A stretch of 47,205 bases of DNA, taken from assembly GCA_937958475.1 (NCBI GenBank), contig CALFXR010000166.1, forward strand, positions 1 to 47,205. Direction: 5' to 3'. Of this stretch, positions 1 through 8,191 are shown piece after piece; position 1 is the stretch's first letter; each line of letters begins with the position of its first letter. The notes beneath the pieces were generated by a model. The model saw only the letters and a program-made list of their open reading frames with translations. It searched no databases and was not told where the DNA came from. The position numbers and the translations under genes were made by a program. Source of the DNA: an uncultured Mesorhizobium sp. (lineage in GTDB: Bacteria; Pseudomonadota; Alphaproteobacteria; Rhizobiales; Rhizobiaceae).

Positions 1-6
1 GAACGG

Positions 7-828
7 ATGGCCGAAGTCGTGGCGCTGAGGAAGGACGCGGCGAGTGGCCCGGTGCTCGCTGCCCTCGAGGGCGGAATCCTGCGCATCACGCTCGCCAATC
101 CGCCCGCCAACGCCTTGTCGCTGGCGATGATGGCGGCACTCCAGGAGGAGATCGACCGGGCTCGCGACGACAAGTCGGTGCGCGTCGTGATCATCGGTTC
201 GGCGGCAAAGCTGTTCTCCGCAGGCCACGATCTCAAGGAGATGAACGCCCACCGCAAGGACGACGACGGCGGCCGTGCCTTCTTCGAGAAGACGTTTGCC
301 GTATGCTCGCGGCTGATGCAGTCGATCGTCGGCCTGCCAAAGCCGGTCATCGCCGCGATCGACGGCATCGCCACGGCTGCCGGTTGCCAACTGGTCGCCA
401 GCTGCGACCTCGCCATCGCCACCGACCGCTCGACCTTCGGCGTCAACGGCATCGACGTCGGCCTGTTTTGCACGACGCCGTCGGTGGCGCTTTCGCGCAA
501 GATCAAGGCGCGTCACGCCATGGAGATGCTTCTCACCGGCGAGATGATCGACGCCGCCACGGCGCGCGAGTTCGGCCTGGTCAACCGCGTCGTCCCTGCA
601 GAATACCTGAATCAGATCGTCACCAAATACGCGCAAGCCATTGCCGCGAAATCGCCTTTGGCCGTTCGCATGGGCAAGGAAGCCTTCTATCGCCAGGCCG
701 AGATGGGGCTGGCCGACGCCTACGAGCACGCCTCGCATGTCATGGTCGAGAACATGATGGCCCACGATGCCGTCGAGGGCATCGACGCCTTCATCGGCAA
801 GCGCAAGCCCGAATGGACGGGCGAGTAG
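7..828 (+). CDS. Enoyl-CoA hydratase/isomerase-family protein, ECHDC3-like, lacking the catalytic glutamates
   Basis: A 273-residue crotonase-fold protein. The oxyanion-hole stretch SAGHDLKEM and the second block ATAAGCQLVASCDLAIAT are clear. In classical enoyl-CoA hydratases the second block reads GGGCE and a second glutamate follows in a PEI(N/T)LG motif. Here those positions are Gln (GCQL) and a Gly-Ile pair (VNGIDVGLFC). The same pattern is found in the mitochondrial ECHDC3 group, whose reaction is not settled. I therefore call the fold with confidence but not hydratase activity. The ATG at 7 is the first in frame, but only six bases lie upstream in the window, so a longer start cannot be excluded. 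The stop is two bases before the ATG of the VOC gene, so the two are probably co-transcribed. Confidence 0.85.
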   Translation: MAEVVALRKDAASGPVLAALEGGILRITLANPPANALSLAMMAALQEEIDRARDDKSVRVVIIGSAAKLFSAGHDLKEMNAHRKDDDGGRAFFEKTFAVCSRLMQSIVGLPKPVIAAIDGIATAAGCQLVASCDLAIATDRSTFGVNGIDVGLFCTTPSVALSRKIKARHAMEMLLTGEMIDAATAREFGLVNRVVPAEYLNQIVTKYAQAIAAKSPLAVRMGKEAFYRQAEMGLADAYEHASHVMVENMMAHDAVEGIDAFIGKRKPEWTGE

Positions 829-830
829 TA

Positions 831-1253
831 ATGGAACCGCGCATCTCCATCGTCACCATCGCCGTCCGCGAACTCGACCGCATGGTGGCCTTCTACGAGG
901 CGATGGGCCTGAAGCGCCATCCGGCCTTCACCGAGGGCGTCGCCTTCTTCCAGATGGGCGGCGTCATCCTCGGACTGTTCCCGAAGAAGGACGCCGAGCC
1001 CGACGCCGGCGTGACCTTCGGCGACGAGCCGGGGCCGGTCTATCTCGCATACAACACGCGCAGCGAAGGGGAAGTCGACGCCGTGCTGGCCGAGGCCGAA
1101 CGCGCCGGCGGGCGCGTGGTCAAGGCGGCCGGACGCGCCTTCTGGGGCGGCTGGTACGGCTACTTCGCCGATCCGGAAGGCAATCTCTGGGAAGTCGCCA
1201 ACAACCCCGCTTTCCCGATCGCCGAAGACGGCACGATCTCGCTGCCGGAGTAA
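831..1253 (+). CDS. VOC (glyoxalase/bleomycin resistance) superfamily protein
   Basis: A 140-residue protein of vicinal oxygen chelate type. It opens with a beta strand and helix (ISIVTIAVRELDRMVAFYEA), has the central GVAFFQMGGVILGLF strand, and ends with the hallmark FADPEGNLWEVANNP, where the Glu is the usual C-terminal metal ligand of the family. Length fits a single two-module VOC protein. The ATG follows the preceding crotonase stop by two bases, which suggests translational coupling. Family members are dioxygenases, lyases, isomerases or resistance proteins; nothing here identifies the substrate. Confidence 0.85.
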   Translation: MEPRISIVTIAVRELDRMVAFYEAMGLKRHPAFTEGVAFFQMGGVILGLFPKKDAEPDAGVTFGDEPGPVYLAYNTRSEGEVDAVLAEAERAGGRVVKAAGRAFWGGWYGYFADPEGNLWEVANNPAFPIAEDGTISLPE

Positions 1254-1327
1254 AGGCTTTCGCGAGCAAAGGCCGGCTTTGGCCGGGGCTGCGTGTCGAA
1301 GCCGGCGGTGCGCTCCCCGCGTAGCCA

Positions 1328-1438
1328 CCGTCATCCACGGGCTTGTCCCGAGGATCTGCCGGGTATTCCGGTTTCGTGGAGCCGCGGCGCCGACTTTCCG
1401 GACACAGTAGATCCTCGGGACAAGCCCGAGGATGACGG
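1328..1438. repeat. Intergenic palindromic element with 30-bp inverted arms
   Basis: This lies in the 316-base gap between the VOC gene and the exported protein. The left arm (1328-1357) and right arm (1409-1438) are inverted copies of a 30-base sequence with one mismatch; the core is CGGGCTTGTCCCGAGGATC. The arms flank a 51-base non-palindromic centre. Each arm also contains its own short inverted repeat (CGGG...CCCG). Sequences reading CGTCATCCTCGGGCTTGTCCCGAGGATC are common between genes in Rhizobiales, so this is probably a dispersed, non-coding repeat. Such a long hairpin could also end transcription of the upstream pair. The rest of 1254-1569 shows nothing recognisable. Confidence 0.75.
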
Positions 1439-1569
1439 CAAGAATCGAGCATTGCGCCGAGAAGCGCCGTACCGGCCGCCCCCGAATTGCCGCGACTTCG
1501 CCGGCTTGCCGCCCAGCGCCCGCCGCGCTGTTCGGCGAACGTCGCCTTCGGGCAACGGGAGGCAAGGCA

Positions 1570-2400
1570 ATGAAGCGGCTGGTCGCGCTGATCCTGGCGG
1601 CATGGACGGCGACCACAGCAGGTGCCGTGGCGCAGGGCGTGGACCCCTCCACGGTCGCTCCGCCCCTCTATCCCGAAATCATTCTCGAAACCGACGACAG
1701 CTTTTCCGCCGACGCCGGACTGACGGCCTTCCGCGAGGCTTTGGCGCAGGCGAGCGAAAGCCTCGTCGAGACCGGGCAGGGCAAGCAGTACGATCCGGAC
1801 GCGATGCTTCCATTCCTCGCCGACGAAGTCGAATTCCTCGTCGCCCAGGGCGAGGGAGGCTTCAAAGAGGAATTCGTCTCGCTCGGGCTTCATCCCGCAG
1901 CCCGCGCGCTGGAGATGGCCGGGCGACTGTCGAAGGGCAGCGACAGCAGGGACCCGCTCGTGCAGAGCCGCTACGGCATGCATGCGCTCGCGGGCCTTGC
2001 AGAGGAACCGACTGTCGGCCGCACGCCCTGGCTGGCGGGACGCATCTGCACGGCGAGCTACGGTAGGATTTCGTGGCCCGACTGGGTCGAACTCGACGGC
2101 AAGCTGCGCTTCCTCGACCTCGACGAATGGCGCATCGCCTCGGTGATCGTGCGTGAAGGCGCCGAGGGGCTGCTTCCCGGCGACTGGCCGAAGCACTACC
2201 AGATGGTGCCGGTTTCGCCTGCGCAGAAGCGCTCCGGCGGATCGCTTGGGATCATCGCGCCCGACGGCGGCGTCGTCTTCTTTCGCACCTTCTATGGGCC
2301 GGATCCGAGCTACTTCGCTCCCTATCTCAACTCCCACCTCTGTTTCGAGAAACAGGATGGCGCCTGGAAGGTCTCGGCGATCGCGATGCGGCTTGATTGA
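1570..2400 (+). CDS. Exported protein of unknown function
   Basis: I do not recognise this 276-residue protein. It starts with a clear Sec signal peptide (MKRLVALILAAWTATTAGAVAQG), with a probable cleavage after AVA near residue 22, so it should be periplasmic. An in-frame ATG exists 138 bases upstream, but the 46 residues it would add are basic and low-complexity and would bury the signal peptide, so I chose 1570. The mature part is acidic and Trp/Tyr-containing, with a possible beta-rich C-terminal half (FFRTFYGPDPSYFAPYL, then CFEKQDGAWKVSAIAM). Two cysteines (in GRICTASYG and HLCFEK) could form a disulfide. It stands alone between the palindromic repeat and the CoA-binding protein. Confidence 0.7.
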   Translation: MKRLVALILAAWTATTAGAVAQGVDPSTVAPPLYPEIILETDDSFSADAGLTAFREALAQASESLVETGQGKQYDPDAMLPFLADEVEFLVAQGEGGFKEEFVSLGLHPAARALEMAGRLSKGSDSRDPLVQSRYGMHALAGLAEEPTVGRTPWLAGRICTASYGRISWPDWVELDGKLRFLDLDEWRIASVIVREGAEGLLPGDWPKHYQMVPVSPAQKRSGGSLGIIAPDGGVVFFRTFYGPDPSYFAPYLNSHLCFEKQDGAWKVSAIAMRLD

Positions 2401-2427
2401 ACGGCCGCGCTGCGGCAAACCGTGCGC

Positions 2428-2949
2428 ATGAACCACGATCACTACGACAACGACTACATCGCCGGCATCCTCAACGACGTGAAGGCCGTCGCCATCGTCG
2501 GCGCCTCGGCCAACGAGGTGCGGCCGAGCTTCTTCGTGACGAAGTACCTCGTCGACAAGGGCTACACGGTGTTTCCCGTCAATCCCGGCCAGGCCGGCAA
2601 ACCGATCGCCGGGCAGATCACCTACGCCCGGCTCGCCGACATCCCGGTACCGGTCGACATGGTCGACATCTTCCGCGCTTCCGACGCCGTGCCGGCGATC
2701 GTCGAGGAGGTGCTGGCGCTGACGCCGTTGCCGAAGGTGGTCTGGATGCAGCTGACCGTGCGCCACGACGAGGCGGCGGCGAAGGCCGAGGCCGCCGGCA
2801 TCAAGGTGGTCATGAACCGCTGCCCGAAGATCGAATACGGCCGGCTGTCCGGCGAGATCGGCTGGAACGGCGTCAACAGCCGCGTCATTTCGTCGAAGAA
2901 GCCGGTCATGCGCGCCGGCTTCCAGAGTTTCGGCGTCCGCCAGAAGTAG
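2428..2949 (+). CDS. CoA-binding domain protein (YccU-like)
   Basis: A single Rossmann-type CoA-binding domain of 173 residues, like the N-terminal domain of succinyl-CoA synthetase alpha but free-standing. Seen directly: VAIVGASANEVRPSFFVTKY (nucleotide/CoA loop), GYTVFPVNPGQ, VDMVDIFR, and the family-specific end MNRCPKIEYGRLSG. The family is widespread in bacteria with no assigned reaction; CoA binding is the known property. A GTG two codons upstream (2422) is an alternative start. It begins 27 bases after the exported protein and could share its transcript. Confidence 0.88.
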   Translation: MNHDHYDNDYIAGILNDVKAVAIVGASANEVRPSFFVTKYLVDKGYTVFPVNPGQAGKPIAGQITYARLADIPVPVDMVDIFRASDAVPAIVEEVLALTPLPKVVWMQLTVRHDEAAAKAEAAGIKVVMNRCPKIEYGRLSGEIGWNGVNSRVISSKKPVMRAGFQSFGVRQK

Positions 2950-3129
2950 CGGATGCGTCGCTGCCGGCCGAATCTCGGCCGAGCCGGATCGTCGTTCCCC
3001 GAGCTTGCGCGCGATTGGGTCCCGAAGGCAGCGCAAGCGCAGTCCGGTAGAATTTTCTTCTTTGCATTCGCCGGTCCGCTCGGCCAAGAATGCCGCCGAT
3101 CCAGCCTTCATCCCAGGGAGTGAACAAAG

Positions 3130-4413
3130 ATGTCTCAGCGCGCACCAGGCTTCAACACGCTCGCCGTCCACGCCGGCGCCAAGCCCGATCCGGCGACCGG
3201 CGCGCGCGCCGTGCCGATCTACCAGACGACCTCCTACGTCTTCGACGACGCCGACCACGCCGCCTCGCTGTTCGGGCTGAAGGCCTTCGGCAACATTTAT
3301 ACGCGCATCATGAACCCGACACAGGCGGTGCTCGAGGAGCGCGTCGCAGCCCTCGAAGGCGGCACGGCCGCACTCGCCACCGCGTCGGGCCATGCCGCGC
3401 AGCTGCTCGTCTTCCACAATCTGATGCGCTCGGGCGACAATTTCGTCGCCGCGCGCCGGCTCTACGGCGGCTCGATCAACCAGTTCGGCCACGCCTTCAA
3501 AAACTTCGACTGGCAGGTGCGCTGGGCCGACCCGCGCAATCCCGACGACTTCGCCGCCCACATCGACGACCGCACGCGGGCGATCTTCGTCGAGAGCCTC
3601 GCCAACCCGAATGGCGAGTTCGTCGACCTCGAGGCGATCGGCAACATCGCCCGCGCGCACGGCCTGCCGCTCATCGTCGACAACACGCTGGCGACGCCCT
3701 ACCTGCTGCGCCCGATCGAGCACGGCGCCGACATCGTCGTCCACTCGCTGACCAAGTTCATCGGCGGCCACGGCAACTCGATCGGCGGCATCCTCGTCGA
3801 CGGCGGCACCTTCGACTGGTCGAAGTCGGGCAACTATCCGATGCTGTCGCAGCCGCGCCCCGAATATGGCGGCATGGTGCTGCACGAGACCTTCGGCAAC
3901 TTCGCCTTCGCCATCGCCGCGCGCGTGCTCGGCCTGCGCGACTTCGGCCCGGCGATATCGCCGTTCAACGCCTTCCTGATCCTGACCGGCCTCGAAACCC
4001 TGCCGCTCCGGATGCAGCGCCATTGCGACAATGCCAGGAACGTCGCCGACTACCTGTCGAAGCACCCGAAGGTCGCCTGGGTCTCCTATCCCGGCCTTCC
4101 GGGCGACCGCAACCACACCTTGCAGCAGAAGTACTCGCCGCTCGGTGCCGGCGCGGTGTTCACCTTCGGACTGAAGGGCGGCTACGACGCCGGCGTCAAG
4201 TTCGTCGAGGCGCTGGAGCTGTTTTCGCACCTCGCCAATGTCGGCGACACCAAGTCGCTGGTCATCCACCCGGCCTCGACCACGCACCGCCAGCTTTCCG
4301 ACGAGCAGAAGATCGCCGCCGGCGCCGGCCCCGACACGGTGCGCCTGTCGGTCGGCATCGAGGACGTCGCCGACATCGTCGCCGACCTCGACCAGGCGCT
4401 GGCCAAGGCTTGA
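3130..4413 (+). CDS. metY: O-acetylhomoserine sulfhydrylase (aminocarboxypropyltransferase)
   Basis: A PLP enzyme of the Cys/Met metabolism family, 427 residues, the usual length for MetY. It makes homocysteine from O-acetyl-L-homoserine and sulfide in the cytoplasm. The PLP lysine is Lys209 in VVHSLTKFIGGHG. The phosphate-binding GHAAQ, the LYGGSINQF block, DNTLATPYLLRP and the C-terminal SVGIEDVADIVADLDQAL are all present. The insertion after the PLP lysine (around GNYPMLSQPRPEYGG) separates MetY from shorter cystathionine gamma-synthase/lyase relatives such as the methionine gamma-lyase at 33429. A good ribosome site (GGGAG) sits just upstream of ATG 3130. The 180-base leader shows no recognisable SAM riboswitch. 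Confidence 0.93.
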   Translation: MSQRAPGFNTLAVHAGAKPDPATGARAVPIYQTTSYVFDDADHAASLFGLKAFGNIYTRIMNPTQAVLEERVAALEGGTAALATASGHAAQLLVFHNLMRSGDNFVAARRLYGGSINQFGHAFKNFDWQVRWADPRNPDDFAAHIDDRTRAIFVESLANPNGEFVDLEAIGNIARAHGLPLIVDNTLATPYLLRPIEHGADIVVHSLTKFIGGHGNSIGGILVDGGTFDWSKSGNYPMLSQPRPEYGGMVLHETFGNFAFAIAARVLGLRDFGPAISPFNAFLILTGLETLPLRMQRHCDNARNVADYLSKHPKVAWVSYPGLPGDRNHTLQQKYSPLGAGAVFTFGLKGGYDAGVKFVEALELFSHLANVGDTKSLVIHPASTTHRQLSDEQKIAAGAGPDTVRLSVGIEDVADIVADLDQALAKA

Positions 4414-4438
4414 GGCCACATGGGGCGGACGGCGGCTG

Positions 4439-4954
4439 TCAGGGCCGCCGTTTCAGCCAGGCCGCGTATTCCGGCGCGGCGTCCTTCATGTCCTCGTAGA
4501 GCCAGACCATGCGGTCGACGAACCACAGCTTCAGCGCGCTCGCCCCGAGCGCGCCGAATGCCGTCGCCCAGGGGTCGAGCGAATAGAGGCCCCAGGCCAG
4601 CGGCACGAGGCAGGCAGCACTCGCCAGCGACAGGCCGAGCGCCCAGCGCCGGTGATGGCCCGGGATCGGGATTCTCCCGCGATTCAGCCAGACGCGTTCA
4701 CCCAAGACGCCCTTCGACGCCCAGTTGTCGGTCGAGGCCGGCGGCGGGAAGGCGCGCGGATTGACGATCGCCCACAGCGCCAGCGCGCCGAGCACGGGCC
4801 AGAGCCCGAGGCCGAGCGGGCCGCGGAAGAAGACGGCGAGGGCGAACAGCACGAGAAGCGGCACCCGGGTCCACACCGACCAGGGATTGGCGTGCCGCTC
4901 CCATGTCGAGCCTTTCATGGCCATGGCGGCGGCGAAGGGATTTTGCCGGGACAT
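4439..4954 (-). CDS. Small integral membrane protein, DUF6653-like
   Basis: 171 residues with about four hydrophobic segments: RVPLLVLFALAVFF and LWPVLGALALWAIV in the N-terminal half, then LGLSLASAACLVPLAWGL and ATAFGALGASALKLWF. The N-terminal KGSTWERHANPWSVWTR and the closing FVDRMVWLYEDM resemble the uncharacterised DUF6653 family as I remember it. Function is unknown; it should sit in the inner membrane. It is convergent with metY (25 bases between stops) and divergent from the cupin gene, so it is a single-gene unit. Confidence 0.75.
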   Translation of the reverse strand: MSRQNPFAAAMAMKGSTWERHANPWSVWTRVPLLVLFALAVFFRGPLGLGLWPVLGALALWAIVNPRAFPPPASTDNWASKGVLGERVWLNRGRIPIPGHHRRWALGLSLASAACLVPLAWGLYSLDPWATAFGALGASALKLWFVDRMVWLYEDMKDAAPEYAAWLKRRP

Positions 4955-5004
4955 CGATTCACTCTAGTCTCGCTTGCGTCACTTCAAAAGCGCCGGAGAC
5001 CGGA

Positions 5005-5355
5005 ATGACCGAACCGAGATACCTGTCGATCGACACGATTTCCGTCGCAGCGGAGGAAGGGGCGCCCGCGCCCGACCGGCTGGTCTCCGGCGCGCCCGTC
5101 TTCCGCACCTGGAACGTCGAGGAGGCCGAGGGCGGCCTCTATGCCGGCATCTGGGAATCGACGCCCGGCAAATGGCGTATCAGCTACGACGAATGGGAGT
5201 TCTGCCACATCCTCTCGGGCGTCTCGGTCATCGCGGAGGAGGGCGGCGAAGCGCGTACCGTGAAGGCCGGCGACAGTTTCGTGCTCAGGCCCGGCTTCAA
5301 GGGGACCTGGGAAGTCGTTGAAACGACTCGCAAGGAATACGTGATCAAGGTCTGA
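5005..5355 (+). CDS. Small cupin-domain protein (DUF861/EutQ-type)
   Basis: A 116-residue single-domain cupin. The fold is shown by IWESTPGKWRISYDEWEFCHILSG (first cupin motif region) and KAGDSFVLRPGFKGTWEVVE (second motif). The Trp-rich KGTWEVVET ending is typical of the DUF861 cupins found beside amine and amino-acid catabolism genes. Such proteins bind a metal or small molecule; no reaction can be assigned. The ATG at 5005 is preceded by GGAGACC. The gene is convergent with the DsrE-like gene, with a hairpin between them. Confidence 0.8.
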   Translation: MTEPRYLSIDTISVAAEEGAPAPDRLVSGAPVFRTWNVEEAEGGLYAGIWESTPGKWRISYDEWEFCHILSGVSVIAEEGGEARTVKAGDSFVLRPGFKGTWEVVETTRKEYVIKV

Positions 5356-5398
5356 CTGCCGGAGACGGCAGGCCCCTCCCGCGAGGGCGGGAAGGGCC
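5356..5398. terminator. Tandem hairpins between convergent genes, probable bidirectional terminator
   Basis: Right after the cupin stop lies a 6-bp stem CTGCCG/CGGCAG (5356-5361 with 5366-5371). It is followed by a 12-bp stem with one mismatch, arms 5371-5382 and 5387-5398, loop GAGG. The position between two converging genes (next stop at 5410) fits termination in both directions. No long T-run follows on either strand, so factor-independent termination may be weak. Confidence 0.5.
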
Positions 5399-5409
5399 GC
5401 CGGAGTTTC

Positions 5410-5838
5410 CTACCAGGTCAGCGTCTTGGTGCCGTCCTGGAACAGCGCGCCGCCGGTCAGCTCCGGATTTCCGACCTTCAGGCCGGGCAGCAGGTCGGCT
5501 TCGGCAACGCCGTAGTGCTTCATGCACATCGGGCATACCAGGATCGTGGCGCCTGCGGCGAGCAGGTCGGCGATCGCCTTCTGCTGGTCCGGGAACTTGT
5601 CGGCATTCGCCTTCGACGCGGCGAACACCGCGCGATCGTTCATGAACACGGTCAGCGGATGGCCGCGCTTCAGCTGGTTGCCGCCGAAGGAGAAGGCCAT
5701 GTTGACGCGGTGGCCGTCGTCGGAGGTCAGGTTGATGAACAGCGGATCGGCATCGCCGGCGAGAACCGGCGCGACCGGGGCTGCGACGAGGCTGGCGGCG
5801 AAGGCCGCGGCAAGGAGGGTTCTTCTCGAAAAGGACAT
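5410..5838 (-). CDS. Exported DsrE-family protein
   Basis: 142 residues with a signal peptide that starts SRRTLL and ends APVLAG (cleavage near residue 27); the double Arg could allow Tat export. The mature part is a DsrE/DsrF-like fold: PLFINLTSDDGHRVNMAFSF, then HPLTVFMNDRAVF, and a redox-looking motif ILVCPMCMKHYG with two cysteines three residues apart. DsrE relatives handle sulfur transfer or persulfide trafficking, usually with one conserved cysteine in this position. A periplasmic location and a CxxC pair suggest thiol redox or sulfur or metal handling, but that is inference. It begins 26 bases after the stop of the DUF2946-like gene and is probably in the same transcript. Confidence 0.82.
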   Translation of the reverse strand: MSFSRRTLLAAAFAASLVAAPVAPVLAGDADPLFINLTSDDGHRVNMAFSFGGNQLKRGHPLTVFMNDRAVFAASKANADKFPDQQKAIADLLAAGATILVCPMCMKHYGVAEADLLPGLKVGNPELTGGALFQDGTKTLTW

Positions 5839-5864
5839 GATGGTCTCCGTGGAAAACGTGAAGT

Positions 5865-6269
5865 TCAGACGATGTGGATCTGGATTTCATCGTTTGCGGA
5901 GGGAGGCGCGCGGGCGCCGTTCCTGTATGCCCTCGGCTTGCAGCAGAAATCCGCCGCATCCACTGGCAGCGTGGCCGCCAGGGACGGGCCGGGCGCCGGC
6001 AGTCGGGGAGCGACGGGAGGATGCGCGAGCGCGACGTTATGCGCCGACGCGAACAGGCAGTCGGCATGGGCGGAGCGGCTGGACTGGTCGTCGACAGGCA
6101 GGCTGGCCTCGCCCGCGCCGTAGCAGATGACGAAGCCGCCCCACTCTTCGGCCGCGACAGTGGCACCCGGCATGTAGCCGGCCGGCAGCAACAGGCGCGC
6201 GAACGCCACCGCGACGATCAGCGCGATGCGGATCGGAGCGAAGTGGCGGCTGGCGAACCGAATGGCCAA
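5865..6269 (-). CDS. DUF2946-like small exported or membrane-anchored protein
   Basis: 134 residues. A hydrophobic N-terminal segment (IRIALIVAVAFARLLLPAGYM) acts as signal or anchor. The rest is Cys/His-containing (HADCLFASAHNVAL, DFCCKPRAYRNGARAPP). The end YRNGARAPP and the CLFASAH block look like the DUF2946 family, often found near copper or TonB-linked genes. The frame opens with TTG at 6269; an AAAAGGG about ten bases upstream could be its ribosome site. No in-frame ATG gives a full signal segment, so the TTG is the best guess. Metal binding through Cys and His is plausible but not shown. Confidence 0.6.
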   Translation of the reverse strand: MAIRFASRHFAPIRIALIVAVAFARLLLPAGYMPGATVAAEEWGGFVICYGAGEASLPVDDQSSRSAHADCLFASAHNVALAHPPVAPRLPAPGPSLAATLPVDAADFCCKPRAYRNGARAPPSANDEIQIHIV

Positions 6270-6803
6270 GAAGAGATACCCTTTTCGGCATACGTTTCCA
6301 TCAATCGTGGCTCGCTCCTTTGACCGGCGTCAATTCGCGGCGATCACCGGCCGCGTTTGTGCCGCGGCCCGTCATGCCCGCTATCCACTGTGTCCACAGG
6401 CTGAGGGCGGTTGAGCCACGGCCACCGCGCGGGTAACGTTAGGTCAACTCAGGTGCCCGAGCGCTCCGCCAGGACAGCGGACCACAGCAGGAGGGCGAGG
6501 CCTGAGCCCCGCGATGCCAGGCGGACCGAGGCCAAAAGCCGATGTCGATGGTGTCATGTCCAGCGGGATCCGCCGCCAGCGGTCTGGAACGCGAACGGTG
6601 GGAAAGCTCGCGGCGTCTTCGGGACGCGGAGCATGGTCCGGCGGTGGCGACCCTTGCGGAAGCGCCCGACGAGACCGGTCAGTGTCCGAACCTTCGCCGA
6701 CGCGCGCCTTCGGGTGCTGCGAGGATGACGGAAAGGCCTGAACAGGGAGGCACTGGGAGCGATCCCGGTGCTTTCTTGTTTTTGGCCGGCAGGTCTTCCG
6801 CTA
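6270..6803. other. 534-base stretch with no recognised gene
   Basis: This lies between the DUF2946-like gene and the 3' end of the P450 gene. Short open frames exist on the plus strand, but they are Arg/Ser-rich, have no good ribosome sites and resemble nothing I know. At 6719-6731 there is CGAGGATGACGG, identical to the outer end of the palindromic element at 1328-1438, but I do not see a matching second arm. It may be a decayed copy. The promoter of the 5410-6269 pair should be at the left end of this stretch; I cannot define it. Confidence 0.5.
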
Positions 6804-8051
6804 CTACCACTCCACCAGAAGCCGCTCCAGCCCGTGGAAATGGTAGGCGTCCGCATAGCGCGGCGTCTCGGCGAGCCTCAGCCCCGGCAGCCGGTCGAAC
6901 AGCACCTTCAGCGCCGCCTGCAGCTCGATGCGGGCGAGCGGCGCGCCGATGCAGAAATGGATGCCGGCGCCGAACGAGACGTTGTTCTGGTCAGGCCGCG
7001 CCGGATCGAAGCCGCGCGGATCGGCAAAAGCCTTCGGATCGTTGTTGGCCATGCCGAGCAGCAGCGCCACCTGATCGCCGGGTTTCACGGACACGCCGTC
7101 GCCGAGGTCGATCTCGCCATAGGCGTAGCGCGTGAACATGTGCAGCGGCGCGTCGAAGCGCAGACATTCCTCGACCGTCTTCTCCGCCGCCTCCGCCGTC
7201 GCGAAGAAGCGCCGCGCATCGCCGCCCTGGAGCAGGATCGAGCGGACCGCGTTGCCGGCCTGGTGCACCGTCGCCTCGTGGCCGGCGTTGAGCAGCAGGA
7301 TCGCCGAGGTCACCAGCTCGTCCTCCGACAGCTTCTGGCTTCCCTCGTGGGCGGCGATCAGCAGCGACAGCAGGTCGTCGCCGGGCGAGCGGCGGCGCTC
7401 GGCGACGTAGCCGCGCAGGAAGGCGGCGAAGTCGCGCGCCGCCTCGTCGGCGCGTTCCTCGGTCTGGCGCGTGCGCCCGTGCATGTACATCGCCACCATG
7501 CGGTGCGACCAGTCGAGCAGCTGCGGCCCCATGGCGACGGGCACGCCGAGCATCTCGGCGATCACGGTGATCGGCAGCGGCGCGGCGAAGGCGGGCAGGA
7601 GGTCGACGCGCTTCTTCCCCTCGAACCCGTCGATCAGTTCATGCGCCAGCGCCTCGATCCTCGGCCTCAGCCTCTCCACCTGGCGCGAGACGAAGGCGCG
7701 GTTGACCAGCGTGCGCAGGCGCGTGTGCACCGGCGGCTCGAGCTCGAGCATCGAATTCGCCTCGATCCCGTCGAAGCTGGACAGGTGCGCGCGGCCGCCG
7801 CCCGCCGCGATCGACAGGTAGCCGCCCGGCCGCTCGCGGCCGAGCCGGCGGTCGCGCAGCAGCCGGTTGACGGCATCGTAGCCGCCGAAGCACCACATCC
7901 CGTAGTCCTCCCAAAAGAAGGTCGGCGCCACCGTATGGAGAAAGGCATAGGCCTCGTAGGGATCCTGCACGAAGCGATCGTCGTGCGGGTCGAGGCGCAG
8001 GCGACGCGTCGCGGGATCGAAGTCGAGGCAGGCGGGAGCGGGCGGTGTCAT
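6804..8051 (-). CDS. Cytochrome P450, soluble bacterial type
   Basis: A full-length soluble P450 of 415 residues from ATG 8051; the frame runs 21 residues further upstream, but those look non-coding. Heme-binding loop FGAGIHFCIGAPLARIEL with the thiolate Cys367, ExxR in VEECLRFD, and the I-helix LLNAGHEATVHQAGN are all seen. The I-helix has His-Glu-Ala-Thr where many have (D/E)T-T, still with the oxygen-activating Thr. LEPPVHTRLRTLVNRAF is the usual C-helix region. No membrane anchor. It needs a ferredoxin and reductase that are not in the window. It is divergent from the flavin amine-oxidase gene (140 bases between starts). Substrate unknown. Confidence 0.93.
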   Translation of the reverse strand: MTPPAPACLDFDPATRRLRLDPHDDRFVQDPYEAYAFLHTVAPTFFWEDYGMWCFGGYDAVNRLLRDRRLGRERPGGYLSIAAGGGRAHLSSFDGIEANSMLELEPPVHTRLRTLVNRAFVSRQVERLRPRIEALAHELIDGFEGKKRVDLLPAFAAPLPITVIAEMLGVPVAMGPQLLDWSHRMVAMYMHGRTRQTEERADEAARDFAAFLRGYVAERRRSPGDDLLSLLIAAHEGSQKLSEDELVTSAILLLNAGHEATVHQAGNAVRSILLQGGDARRFFATAEAAEKTVEECLRFDAPLHMFTRYAYGEIDLGDGVSVKPGDQVALLLGMANNDPKAFADPRGFDPARPDQNNVSFGAGIHFCIGAPLARIELQAALKVLFDRLPGLRLAETPRYADAYHFHGLERLLVEW

Positions 8052-8191
8052 GACGGACGTCTTAGCCGCATTCCTGGCCGGGTGGAAAGAACCTGCTGCG
8101 CCTTGCCACGGCACCGGCCGCAGCTAAGGTCGCCGCGTCGCCATCCGCGACATTCCAGCCCGCACGTTTCCAGCCCAAACCGGGGAAAGTC

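Noticed and set aside
2950..3129. Possible SAM riboswitch before metY, as is common in alphaproteobacteria.
   Set aside because: I searched the 180 bases for the conserved blocks of SAM-II and SAM/SAH types and saw none; only a ribosome site is evident.
1120..4419. Very long open frame (1099 codons) on the minus strand across the VOC, exported-protein, CoA-binding and metY genes.
   Set aside because: It is antisense to several well-supported genes, rich in Arg/Gly/Val/Asp as expected from GC-rich opposite-strand reading, and resembles no protein.
6385..6400. DnaA-box-like words CTATCCACT and GTGTCCACA.
   Set aside because: Each matches only 7 of 9 positions, they are just two, and no replication gene or AT-rich region is near.
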